This document shows, piece by piece, positions 6,200 to 12,852 of a stretch of DNA of 15,416 bases. The position numbers were made by a program, and so were the translations under genes. Source of the stretch: an uncultured Actinomyces sp. (GTDB lineage Bacteria > Actinomycetota > Actinomycetes > Actinomycetales > Actinomycetaceae); contig CALBAF010000186.1 of assembly GCA_937926415.1 (NCBI GenBank), positions 1 to 15,416 of the forward strand, written 5' to 3'. Below the pieces are notes generated by a model. That model ran no database searches and was not told the DNA's origin. It worked only from the letters and a program-made list of their open reading frames with translations. Each line of letters starts with the position of its first letter. The stretch's first letter is position 1.

Positions 6200-6561
6200 A
6201 CACGGCGGGCCGGGCGCTTCGCGCTCTCGTGTCCGCACCCATCGTCGCCTACCAGCGCTACATCTCCCCGGCCCTCGGCCCCCGGTGTCGATACGCACCC
6301 AGCTGCTCCACCTACGCACTCCAGGCCATTCGCGTTCACGGACCCATCAAGGGGCTCATCCTCGCGACCTGGCGGTTGGTTCGATGCAACCCCTGGAGCC
6401 ACGGGGGAGTGGACCACGTACCAGAGCGTGGACGCTGGAAGCCCGACCCCTGGATTCCACCCGAGGATTGGGCTGGGCACGACAACTGGGTCCGCCCCGA
6501 CCCCATGGGACTCGACCCGGAGCACGACCTGACCGAGCCGGACACGGCCTCAGGACTCTAA
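6196..6561 (+). CDS. yidD: Membrane protein insertion efficiency factor YidD
   Basis: Small membrane-associated protein that assists YidC-dependent membrane insertion. I choose the ATG at 6196, overlapping the rnpA stop as ATGA, giving 121 residues; an in-frame GTG at 6184 is possible but sits inside rnpA. The family core is complete: [27 protein letters not shown], then HGPIKG, the RCNPW motif and GGVDHVPE, including the three conserved Cys. The N-terminal amphipathic stretch (about residues 6-18) suits membrane contact. About 40 extra residues rich in Trp, Asp and Pro follow the core. Position between rnpA and yidC is the conserved one. Confidence 0.95.
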   Translation: MNTAGRALRALVSAPIVAYQRYISPALGPRCRYAPSCSTYALQAIRVHGPIKGLILATWRLVRCNPWSHGGVDHVPERGRWKPDPWIPPEDWAGHDNWVRPDPMGLDPEHDLTEPDTASGL

Positions 6562-6577
6562 GGAACAACGAAACAGC

Positions 6578-6591
6578 GGCGCTTCGGCGCC
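6578..6591 (+). promoter_or_regulatory. UUCG-tetraloop hairpin in front of yidC
   Basis: GGCGC (6578-6582) and GCGCC (6587-6591) form a perfect stem around TTCG, an exceptionally stable tetraloop in RNA. It ends 18 bases before the yidC ATG, in a gap with no good ribosome site. It may protect or regulate the message between yidD and yidC. Confidence 0.5.
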
Positions 6592-6609
6592 ACGGCGAAA
6601 GCGAAAACT

Positions 6610-7950
6610 ATGTTCGACGCAATTCTCCACCCCTTCGCGTGGGCCCTCTCGTGGCTGTGGGTGTGGATCCACAACTTCCTCGTGCTGCTCGGAATGTCCT
6701 CCGGCTCCGGCATGGCGTGGGTCCTGTCCATCGTCCTGCTCACCATCCTGGTGCGCATCGCCATCATCCCGCTGTTCCTCAAGCAGATCCGCTCCTCGCG
6801 CGCGATGCAGGCCATCCAGCCTGAGATGCGCAAGATCCAGGAGAAGTACAAGGGTAAGAAGGACCAGGTCAGCCGTCAGAAGATGATGGAAGAGACCCAG
6901 GCCCTGCAGCGCAAGCACAAGGTCTCGCCCTTCGCCTCCTGCATGCCGATGCTCGTACAGATGCCCGTCCTCTTCGGCATGTATCGCGCGATCATCGCGG
7001 TGTCCTCCATCTCCGACGGCACCTACACCTACCGCGGTGAGGCGACCAACCACCTCGGCCCGCTCACCGAGTCGGTCTCCTCCGAGATCGTCAACTCCAC
7101 CGTCTTTGGCGTTCCGCTTTCGCACACGCTGCGCGACTCCTGGGATCAGCCCGCGGCCGTCACCGTCTTCATCGCTGCCATCGTCCTCATGGTCGTCCTG
7201 CAGTTCGCCTCCATGCGCCTGTCCTTCTCGCGCAACATGCCAGACATGGGCGACAACCCGATGGCTCAGTCGCAGCGCTCCATGATGTACGTGATGCCGC
7301 TGATGTTCATCTTCTCCGGCGCGTTCTTCCAGATGGGCGTCGTCATCTACACCGTGACCGCCTCCTTCTGGGCCCTCGGCCAGTCCCTCTGGACCATCAA
7401 GGTCATGCCGACCCCCGGCTCCCCGGCCTACGCCGACCTGCTGGAGTCCCGCGAGTCCGCCTACCAGGAATGGGCCAAGCCCTTCTTCCAGAACTACGAC
7501 CGTGAGCGCGCCGCCTTGGGCGTTGCCGGCTCCGATCCGCGCATCGACGAGCTCAACGAGCGCACGCTCGCCGAGCTTCGCTCCAAGGCCAAGAAGCAGC
7601 GCGTCGCCTCCGACTTCCCGGCCTCCATGAGCGCCGGCGAAATCGTCACCGTCTACCGAAACCTGGCCACCCAGAAGTGGACGACCCTGCCCGACGAGCA
7701 GTGGATGCACGGCCTCACCCTGGCCGTCGAGAAGCGCCTCGCCAAGCAGGAAGCTTCCGCCCAGCGCGCCGAGCTCCAGAAGCAGGTCCGCGACCGCCGC
7801 ACCCTCGAGCGCGAGTCCGCCAAGGCCTCGTCTAAGAATGCGTCCGAGGCCAGCGACAGCGCCTCCGGCCACGGCTCGCTGAGCGCCGAGGAAATCGAGC
7901 GCCGCCGCATCGAGCGCCGCAAGGCACGCCGCCGCGGCAACAAGCGCTGA
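6610..7950 (+). CDS. yidC: Membrane protein insertase YidC (Oxa1 family)
   Basis: Integral membrane insertase acting alone or with Sec. It has 446 residues. The start at ATG 6610 has only weak ribosome-site likeness, with a UUCG hairpin just upstream. Hydrophobic segments lie near residues 10-28, 35-58, 108-130, 183-204 and 224-262; Arg49 inside the membrane segment LTILVRIAIIPLF is the conserved positive charge of the insertion groove. The cytoplasmic loop (about 59-105) is highly charged and helical, and the CMPMLVQMPVLFGMYRAI segment is classic. The hydrophilic tail from about 263 is some 184 residues long and ends in a strongly basic RRRIERRKARRRGNKR cluster, which in this family favours ribosome contact. 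This matches Gram-positive YidC without the large periplasmic domain of proteobacteria. Confidence 0.97.
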   Translation: MFDAILHPFAWALSWLWVWIHNFLVLLGMSSGSGMAWVLSIVLLTILVRIAIIPLFLKQIRSSRAMQAIQPEMRKIQEKYKGKKDQVSRQKMMEETQALQRKHKVSPFASCMPMLVQMPVLFGMYRAIIAVSSISDGTYTYRGEATNHLGPLTESVSSEIVNSTVFGVPLSHTLRDSWDQPAAVTVFIAAIVLMVVLQFASMRLSFSRNMPDMGDNPMAQSQRSMMYVMPLMFIFSGAFFQMGVVIYTVTASFWALGQSLWTIKVMPTPGSPAYADLLESRESAYQEWAKPFFQNYDRERAALGVAGSDPRIDELNERTLAELRSKAKKQRVASDFPASMSAGEIVTVYRNLATQKWTTLPDEQWMHGLTLAVEKRLAKQEASAQRAELQKQVRDRRTLERESAKASSKNASEASDSASGHGSLSAEEIERRRIERRKARRRGNKR

Positions 7951-8033
7951 GCACCATAGATTCACGGTTCCAGGCCCCCAGCCGGTAACCTGGACACCAG
8001 CAAGACCCCATTCCCCACTACGGAGGACACGTC

Positions 8034-8537
8034 ATGAGTGACGACAACGCAGACAAGCTGACCCGCCTCGAAGAAGAAGGCGAAATCGCCGCCGACTACC
8101 TGGAAGAGCTGCTTGACATCGCCGACCTCGACGGCGACATTGAGATCGACGTCGAAAACGGCCGCGCCTCGGTCGAGATCGTCGCCGACGACCCCGATGC
8201 CCTCGACCGCCTCGTGGGCGACGACGGCGAGGTCCTGGACGCCCTCCAGGAGCTCACCCGTCTGGCCGTCCAGACCGAGACCGGCGAGCGCTCGCGCCTC
8301 ATGCTCGACATTGCAGGCTTCCGCGCCGAGCGCAAGGAAGAGCTGCAGGACATCACCCGCGAGGCCATCGCCCGCGTGCGCGCCACAGGTGAGGCCGTCA
8401 AGCTCGACGCCATGAACCCGTTTGAGCGCAAGGTGTGCCACGACGTGGTCGCCGACGAGGGCCTGACCTCCGAGTCCGAGGGCGCCGAGCCCCACCGCCG
8501 CGTGGTCATCCTCCCCGAGGGCACCGACGGTGAGTGA
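8034..8537 (+). CDS. jag: Jag/KhpB-family KH-R3H RNA-binding protein
   Basis: RNA-binding protein usually encoded behind yidC, linked in Gram-positives to cell division and shape. The ATG follows GGAGG; 167 residues, typical for actinobacterial members, which lack the N-terminal Jag domain. Residues 1-35 are acidic. A KH domain follows at about 36-95, and an R3H domain at about 96-160 with its Arg132-x3-His136 signature in NPFERKVCHD. The KH nucleic-acid loop, normally GxxG with basic or neutral middle residues, is GDDG (62-65), expected to repel RNA. The R3H part looks intact. Weak complementary arms TCCAGG (7969-7974) and CCTGGA (7989-7994) lie in the 83-bp gap after yidC. The last 8 bases overlap rsmG, indicating one operon. 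Confidence 0.92.
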   Translation: MSDDNADKLTRLEEEGEIAADYLEELLDIADLDGDIEIDVENGRASVEIVADDPDALDRLVGDDGEVLDALQELTRLAVQTETGERSRLMLDIAGFRAERKEELQDITREAIARVRATGEAVKLDAMNPFERKVCHDVVADEGLTSESEGAEPHRRVVILPEGTDGE

Positions 8538-9213
8538 GAACCCGAACGGGACGGGAAGGGGTCGCCAGGTCGGCGACCCCTTCGTCCCAGAAGAGCCTAC
8601 GCAGGCCGTCCGCGACTTCTTCGGGCCGGCCTTCGCCGAGGTTGCCGAATTCGCGCGCATGCTCGAGGAGGAAGGCGAGATCCGCGGCCTCCTCGGCCCG
8701 CGCGACATGGAACGCATCTGGTCGCGCCACATCGTCAACTCTGCCGCCGTCCTGGACTTCATGCCGCGCAAGGACGGACGTCAGGTCCTCGACGTCGGCT
8801 CAGGATCCGGCCTGCCGGGTATCGTCATCGCAGCATGCCGACCCGAGCTCGACGTGCACCTGGCCGAGCCCATGGCGCGCCGCGTCGAGTGGCTCATGGA
8901 CGTTGTGGAGGACCTGGGCCTCGACAACGTGACGATCCACCAGGCGCGCGCTGAGGAGCTGCGCGGCAAGGGCAAGGCCGACGTGGTCACCGCCCGCGCC
9001 GTGGCCAACATGAGCAAGCTCGTGCGCATGACCTCCAAGCTCATTGCTCCCGGCGGATCGCTCGTGGCCCTCAAGGGCCGTCGCGCGCCCATCGAGGTGG
9101 AGGAGGCCGAGGCCGAGCTGCGTCGTCACCACCTGCGCGCCGAGATCCACGAGGTGCCCTCCATCATGGAGGACGAGTCCACGTACGTGGTCGTCTGCAC
9201 GCGCATTAAGTAA
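8530..9213 (+). CDS. rsmG: 16S rRNA (guanine-N7) methyltransferase RsmG
   Basis: SAM-dependent enzyme that methylates a guanine in the 530 loop of 16S rRNA; also known as gidB. The GTG start at 8530 overlaps the end of jag by 8 bases and gives 227 residues, normal for the family. The RHIVNS motif (66-71) precedes the SAM-binding loop VLDVGSGSGLPG (86-97); an acidic residue in the HLAEPMARRVEW strand and the VVTARAVANMSKL segment complete the usual RsmG pattern. It closes the rpmH-to-rsmG run and is followed by a stem-loop. Confidence 0.97.
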   Translation: MSENPNGTGRGRQVGDPFVPEEPTQAVRDFFGPAFAEVAEFARMLEEEGEIRGLLGPRDMERIWSRHIVNSAAVLDFMPRKDGRQVLDVGSGSGLPGIVIAACRPELDVHLAEPMARRVEWLMDVVEDLGLDNVTIHQARAEELRGKGKADVVTARAVANMSKLVRMTSKLIAPGGSLVALKGRRAPIEVEEAEAELRRHHLRAEIHEVPSIMEDESTYVVVCTRIK

Positions 9214-9229
9214 CGCGTCCCCAGTGGGG

Positions 9230-9267
9230 GAGAGGAGCGCCGTGGCGGTTGCTGCGGCACTCCTCTC
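9230..9267 (+). terminator. Stem-loop after rsmG
   Basis: GAGAGGAGCGCCG (9230-9242) pairs with CGGCACTCCTCTC (9255-9267): 13 positions with one mismatch, 12-base loop. No T-run follows. It lies 16 bases beyond the rsmG stop and probably ends or stabilises that transcript. Confidence 0.5.
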
Positions 9268-9306
9268 ATATAGTGATGTAGGCCACATTGGCGTGGTGTT
9301 GTGTCA

Positions 9307-9365
9307 GATCGATTCTCTCGATTGACAGTTTGTCGCTCCCGTGTGCTTCGCTGGGAGAATCGATC
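9307..9365. repeat. 11-bp perfect inverted repeat upstream of parA
   Basis: GATCGATTCTC (9307-9317) and GAGAATCGATC (9355-9365) are exact inverted copies 37 bases apart. A second pairing, CTCCC (9336-9340) with GGGAG (9353-9357), shares part of the right arm, so the two structures would be mutually exclusive in RNA. It sits about 134 bases before the parA start. Confidence 0.5.
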
Positions 9366-9443
9366 CTACAGAACGAAATTTATGGCGTTGATCGGCGGCG
9401 TGCCGAGATTGTGTGCGCCTGGATGCATCCCGGGCTTTTCGTG

Positions 9444-9472
9444 CTGGAAGTGTGTGCGTCTGCCCGTAAACT
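9444..9472 (+). promoter_or_regulatory. Possible parA promoter
   Basis: CTGGAA (9444-9449) and TAAACT (9467-9472) are 17 bp apart, just upstream of the parA ribosome site. The -10 is fair and the -35 poor. Confidence 0.35.
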
Positions 9473-9498
9473 AGGGGCAGTATCTAGGAAGGTGTCAC

Positions 9499-10380
9499 GT
9501 GAGTACCAACAACACCCCTTTGTCGAATCAGATCGAACGCAATATGCGCGATCTGGCCATGCTCGAGCGCGCGACGTTCCCGCGCCCCGAGCACACGCGC
9601 ATCATCGCCGTCGCGAACCAGAAGGGTGGCGTCGGCAAGACGACGTCTGCCGTGAATCTCGCGGCCGGCCTCGCTATGGGTGGCCTCTCCGTCCTGGTCG
9701 TCGATGCGGATGCCCAGGGAAACGCCTCGAGCGCGCTCGGCGTCCCTCACCCCGCCGGTACGCCGTCCACCTATGACGTCATTATCGGTGGTGCCAGCGT
9801 TGCCGACGTCGTGCAGCCCTGCCCCGATATCGAGGGGATCATGGTCTGCCCGGCCACGATCGATCTTTCCGGTGCCGAGATTGAGCTCGTCGACGTCGAG
9901 CGTCGTGAGTACCGCCTTCGTGAGGCGCTGCGCGAATATGTTTCTGAGCACGCCGACATCGATATCGTCCTCATCGACTGCCCGCCGTCCCTCGGCCTCG
10001 TGACGCTTAACGTCATGGTCGCCGCCGACGAGGTCATGATTCCGATCCAGGCCGAGTATTACGCCCTGGAAGGCCTCAGCCAGCTGTGGAACACCGTCGA
10101 ACGCATCGGTGTGGATCTCAACCCCGGACTGCGTGTCTCAGGCATGCTGCTCACCATGGCAGACAAGCGCACGAAGCTCTCTGAGGAGGTCGAGAGTGAG
10201 GTTCGCTCGCACTTCCCGGATCACACGTTTGAGACCGTCATTCCGCGTTCTGTGCGCATTTCCGAGGCGCCCAGCTATGGGCAGACGGTCGTTACGTACG
10301 ATCCGCGTAACGTGGGAGCAATCGCGTATCGGAAGGCAGCTCTGGAGCTGTGTCAGCGAGTCACAGCCTCCGAGGAGTGA
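9499..10380 (+). CDS. parA: Chromosome partitioning ATPase ParA (Soj)
   Basis: Deviant-Walker ATPase that binds DNA nonspecifically and moves ParB-parS complexes to segregate origins. The GTG start follows GGAAGGTG and gives 293 residues. The deviant Walker A is KGGVGKTT (42-49) with the signature lysine; the Walker A' strand reads VVDADAQGN (67-75), and DCPPSLGL (160-167) is Walker B. The N-terminal 30 residues include a possible ParB-contact/amphipathic stretch. A perfect parS site begins one base after its stop, and parB follows 170 bp later. Codon choice in parA, parB and the next gene looks less strictly C/G-ending than in yidC-rsmG, by eye. Confidence 0.97.
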   Translation: MSTNNTPLSNQIERNMRDLAMLERATFPRPEHTRIIAVANQKGGVGKTTSAVNLAAGLAMGGLSVLVVDADAQGNASSALGVPHPAGTPSTYDVIIGGASVADVVQPCPDIEGIMVCPATIDLSGAEIELVDVERREYRLREALREYVSEHADIDIVLIDCPPSLGLVTLNVMVAADEVMIPIQAEYYALEGLSQLWNTVERIGVDLNPGLRVSGMLLTMADKRTKLSEEVESEVRSHFPDHTFETVIPRSVRISEAPSYGQTVVTYDPRNVGAIAYRKAALELCQRVTASEE

Positions 10381-10381
10381 T

Positions 10382-10397
10382 TGTTTCACGTGAAACA
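10382..10397. promoter_or_regulatory. parS: parS site 1
   Basis: Exact 16-bp palindrome TGTTTCACGTGAAACA, the widely conserved ParB-binding sequence. It begins one base after the parA stop. Confidence 0.97.
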
Positions 10398-10440
10398 TTT
10401 GGAGTTTTCCGCTTGTTTCCGCAGATCGGAACGTATTACT

Positions 10441-10461
10441 CACCATGCGTGAGCATTGGTG
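10441..10461 (+). other. Bulged hairpin with GNRA-type loop between two parS sites
   Basis: CACCATGC (10441-10448) pairs with GCA (10453-10455) and TGGTG (10457-10461), one T bulged, closing a GTGA loop. Eight pairs in all. It lies in the parA-parB gap; no T-run follows. A possible RNA stabiliser or processing element. Confidence 0.35.
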
Positions 10462-10504
10462 CAACAAAGTGATCAAAGCCGCTTATCAGCTGAGCGCATG
10501 CCAT

Positions 10505-10520
10505 TGTTTCACGTGAAACA
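10505..10520. promoter_or_regulatory. parS: parS site 2
   Basis: Exact TGTTTCACGTGAAACA, 30 bases before the parB start. ParB bound here could affect parB transcription. Confidence 0.97.
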
Positions 10521-10550
10521 ATAAACCGACGCAATTGAAGGAGTATTGCA

Positions 10551-11837
10551 ATGGCGGATGCAGCACCGAAGTCTGAGGGTCGTAAGGGCGCTCGCAAGCA
10601 CACCGGCCTCGGCCGTGGTCTTGGCGCTCTCATTCCTCAGGCCAGTGAGCAGACGCCGCACAACGCACCCTCCGCGCCCTCCCGTCCCCTGGACGTGTTC
10701 TTCCCCGAAGGCAACTCCGCCGGCAAGCGTGGAGGTTCTGCAAAGGACCTTTTGCAGCCCAAGCGTGGCACTGCCTCGTCGAAGAAGAAGCGCCCGTCGA
10801 TGCCGTCCGTCGAGGCGGCTGGTGGACGACGCGGTGGCGGCTCTCGCAGCGCCCTCGGCGGTGGAATCAATGGCTCAGATTCCCACCAGAAGGCGGCGAG
10901 TGTGCCCGCTCAAGGCGGTTCCGTGAAGGAAGCAGATAAGCGTGAAGAACAGATTGTTTCACGTGAAACATCCGTCGATCATGAGCTTCTTCCGGTACCC
11001 GGTGCATCCTTCGCTGAAATTGCGATCGATCAGATCGTTCCCAACACGAAGCAGCCTCGTGAGGTCTTCGACGAGGATGATCTGAAGGAACTCTCGGCCT
11101 CTATCAAGGAGGTCGGCGTTCTCCAGCCCGTCGTCGTTCGCAGTATTCCCGCGGAGGGTCGCTCCGAGAAGCTCACCGAGTTCCTCGCTGAAAAGCCTGA
11201 CGCGCGCTACGAACTGATCATGGGTGAGCGCCGTCTGCGTGCCTCCGAGCTCGCCGGCGAAACCACGATTCCGGCAATCATCCGGGAGACCGAAGACGGG
11301 GATCTACTCCGCGACGCGCTCCTGGAAAACCTCCACCGGGCCCAGCTCAACCCGTTGGAAGAGGCGAGCGCATATCAGCAGCTCATGGCGGATTTCGGGG
11401 CGACTCAGGAAGAGCTCGCCAAGCGAATCGCCCGCTCGCGCCCGCAGATTGCCAATACCCTGCGTCTCCTGAAGCTTCCGCCGTCCGTTCAGAAGAAGGT
11501 TGCCGCTCAGGTCATCACCGCCGGCCACGCCCGTGCGCTGCTGTCACTGTCGACGCCCGAGGAAATGGAACGATTGGCTGAGCGCATAGTCGCCGAGGGT
11601 CTCTCCGTGCGTACCACCGAAGAGATCGTTCGCCTCGGCAAGGCGAAGGCAACGCCGCGTCCGCGTGCCCGCCAGCAGCGCCCTCTCTCGCAGCTGGGGG
11701 AGAGCGTCGTTTCGGCGCTCTCTGATGCGTACGATACGCGCGTGACCATCACCGAGGGACGCAAGAAGGGCCGGATCGTCATCGAGTTCGCAGGATCCGA
11801 GGATCTTCAGCGAATTGCAGACCTTATCCTTCACTGA
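10551..11837 (+). CDS. parB: Chromosome partitioning protein ParB (Spo0J)
   Basis: CTP-dependent clamp that loads at parS, spreads and forms the segregation complex with ParA. The ATG follows AAGGAG with 7 bases of spacing; 428 residues, long for the family. The N-terminal LGRGLGALIP (20-29) is the ParA-stimulating motif. A low-complexity Ala/Ser/Gly/Lys/Pro linker occupies about 31-145. The CTP-binding ParB/Srx domain spans about 150-265, with the arginine motif GERRLRA (225-231). A helix-turn-helix follows near 282-305 (GATQEELAKRIARSRPQIANTLRLL) and the dimerisation domain lies at about 380-428. A parS site is embedded in the linker codons, encoding VSRET (136-140). Confidence 0.97.
   Translation: MADAAPKSEGRKGARKHTGLGRGLGALIPQASEQTPHNAPSAPSRPLDVFFPEGNSAGKRGGSAKDLLQPKRGTASSKKKRPSMPSVEAAGGRRGGGSRSALGGGINGSDSHQKAASVPAQGGSVKEADKREEQIVSRETSVDHELLPVPGASFAEIAIDQIVPNTKQPREVFDEDDLKELSASIKEVGVLQPVVVRSIPAEGRSEKLTEFLAEKPDARYELIMGERRLRASELAGETTIPAIIRETEDGDLLRDALLENLHRAQLNPLEEASAYQQLMADFGATQEELAKRIARSRPQIANTLRLLKLPPSVQKKVAAQVITAGHARALLSLSTPEEMERLAERIVAEGLSVRTTEEIVRLGKAKATPRPRARQQRPLSQLGESVVSALSDAYDTRVTITEGRKKGRIVIEFAGSEDLQRIADLILH
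10955..10970. promoter_or_regulatory. parS: parS site 3, inside parB
   Basis: Exact TGTTTCACGTGAAACA within the parB coding sequence, encoding the Val-Ser-Arg-Glu-Thr stretch of its linker. A site in coding DNA that stays perfect suggests selection for binding. Confidence 0.96.
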
Positions 11838-11938
11838 TCTAACTTCATAGTTATTTTCGCTGATCAAGCACAGTATGTTTCCAACGCGACATTTCTTGAG
11901 CTAATCTTCGAATGAATTAATGCTTAAACTACCTTTAA

Positions 11939-11958
11939 AGGGTCCCTCGTCGGGCCCT
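11939..11958 (+). other. Short hairpin upstream of the HAD gene
   Basis: AGGGTCC (11939-11945) pairs with GGGCCCT (11952-11958) with one G-T wobble and a 6-base loop. It lies between parB and the HAD gene, 25 bases before the ATG, without a T-run. Terminator of parB or leader structure; undecided. Confidence 0.35.
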
Positions 11959-11983
11959 CGCAGTACTAGAAGGAGCGAAAGGC

Positions 11984-12613
11984 ATGAACGCCCAGGGCAG
12001 TTCGCGCACCGTGCTTTTCGATGTCGGTGGCGTCCTCGTCGATACCCACCCGAACCCGCACGCTATCGCCGAGTTGTTCGGCGACGGCTCTCGAGGTCTC
12101 ACCACGCTCGTAGACCAGGCGATGTGGACCCATCGTGGCGCGTACGACGCCGGAATGTCCGATCGTGAATTTTGGGACCGTATCGCCGGAGATTGCGGTC
12201 AGCCCGAGCCTTCCAGTGCCCTTCTGAAGGAGCTTGTTGCGCTCGATGCGTCCCGCATGGCGACGGCAAATGCAGAAACTCTTGATCTTGTGCGCCGGCT
12301 GCGCCGACAGGGCGTACGCGTCGGCATTCTGTCCAACGCGCCGTATCCCATTGCGAAGGCGATTCGTCGCTCGGAGTGGGGAAGCCTCTTCGACTTCTTC
12401 GCCTTCTCGTGTGACTACGGGATCTGTAAGCCGTCTCGCGGCATCTACCGTGACGTGCTCGTACGGCTCGATATGCCTCACGAAGATGTTGTCTTCATCG
12501 ATGACCGTCGCGAAAACGTCCGCGCGGCCGAGCTGCTCGGAGTGAAGGGCATCGTCTGGCACGGCGTTGAGGATGCTGAAGCGCGTCTGAAGGATCTTGG
12601 ATTCCTTTTCTGA
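11984..12613 (+). CDS. HAD-superfamily hydrolase (YihX-like, subclass IA variant)
   Basis: Probable small-molecule phosphatase. The ATG follows AAGGAG with about 8 bases of spacing; 209 residues. HAD motif I reads FDVGGVLVD with the nucleophile Asp13 and Gly at the +2 position, the pattern of the YihX group (FDLGNVIVD in E. coli) rather than DxD. Motif II is ILSNAP (Ser117), motif III Lys149 in CKPSRGIY, and motif IV FIDDRRENV (Asp173, Asp174). A helical cap fits between residues 20 and 95. All catalytic positions for a phosphatase of this subgroup are present. The substrate cannot be told. It lies behind parB, 146 bp away, and converges on the ligase gene. Confidence 0.88.
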   Translation: MNAQGSSRTVLFDVGGVLVDTHPNPHAIAELFGDGSRGLTTLVDQAMWTHRGAYDAGMSDREFWDRIAGDCGQPEPSSALLKELVALDASRMATANAETLDLVRRLRRQGVRVGILSNAPYPIAKAIRRSEWGSLFDFFAFSCDYGICKPSRGIYRDVLVRLDMPHEDVVFIDDRRENVRAAELLGVKGIVWHGVEDAEARLKDLGFLF

Positions 12614-12779
12614 GGGCATCTGTATCGGCGAAACGAGGTTGCACTCTGAATTGCGAAAACGACACAGAGGCGTACAGAGAACGGAATTTTGCCCTGATTG
12701 AGTGATGCTAGCGTATCGCGTGCACATTTCATCGCGTGTGGCTGTTGCCAATCGGAGTGCGCGCATTCCTCATTCACGA

Positions 12780-12795
12780 TGTTTCACGTGAAACA
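12780..12795. promoter_or_regulatory. parS: parS site 4
   Basis: Exact TGTTTCACGTGAAACA in the gap between convergent genes. It ends at the base where the long terminator hairpin begins. Confidence 0.97.
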
Positions 12796-12830
12796 TGTGG
12801 GCCCGGGAGGATCATCCTCCCGGGCCCACA
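12796..12830. terminator. Bidirectional terminator hairpin
   Basis: TGTGGGCCCGGGAGGAT (12796-12812) and its exact inverted copy (12814-12830) have a single base between them, so the stem is at least 15 bp in practice. GTTCTTCT follows on the plus strand and TGTTTC (part of parS) on the minus strand. It suits shared termination of the convergent HAD and ligase genes. Confidence 0.8.
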
Positions 12831-12852
12831 GTTCTTCTGAAAGAGTAGTGGC

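Noticed and set aside
5569..6525. 318-codon minus-strand ORF opposite rpmH, rnpA and yidD
   Set aside because: Covers three well-supported genes in antisense and has no family likeness.
6550..7965. 471-codon minus-strand ORF opposite yidC
   Set aside because: Antisense shadow; Gly/His/Asp/Leu-rich without domain features.
9322..9327. Perfect TTGACA hexamer upstream of parA
   Set aside because: No -10-like hexamer lies 16-18 bp downstream, so it is not called a promoter.
12614..12779. Possible small RNA or gene between the HAD gene and parS 4
   Set aside because: No ORF with a ribosome site and no convincing promoter-terminator pair apart from the shared terminator.
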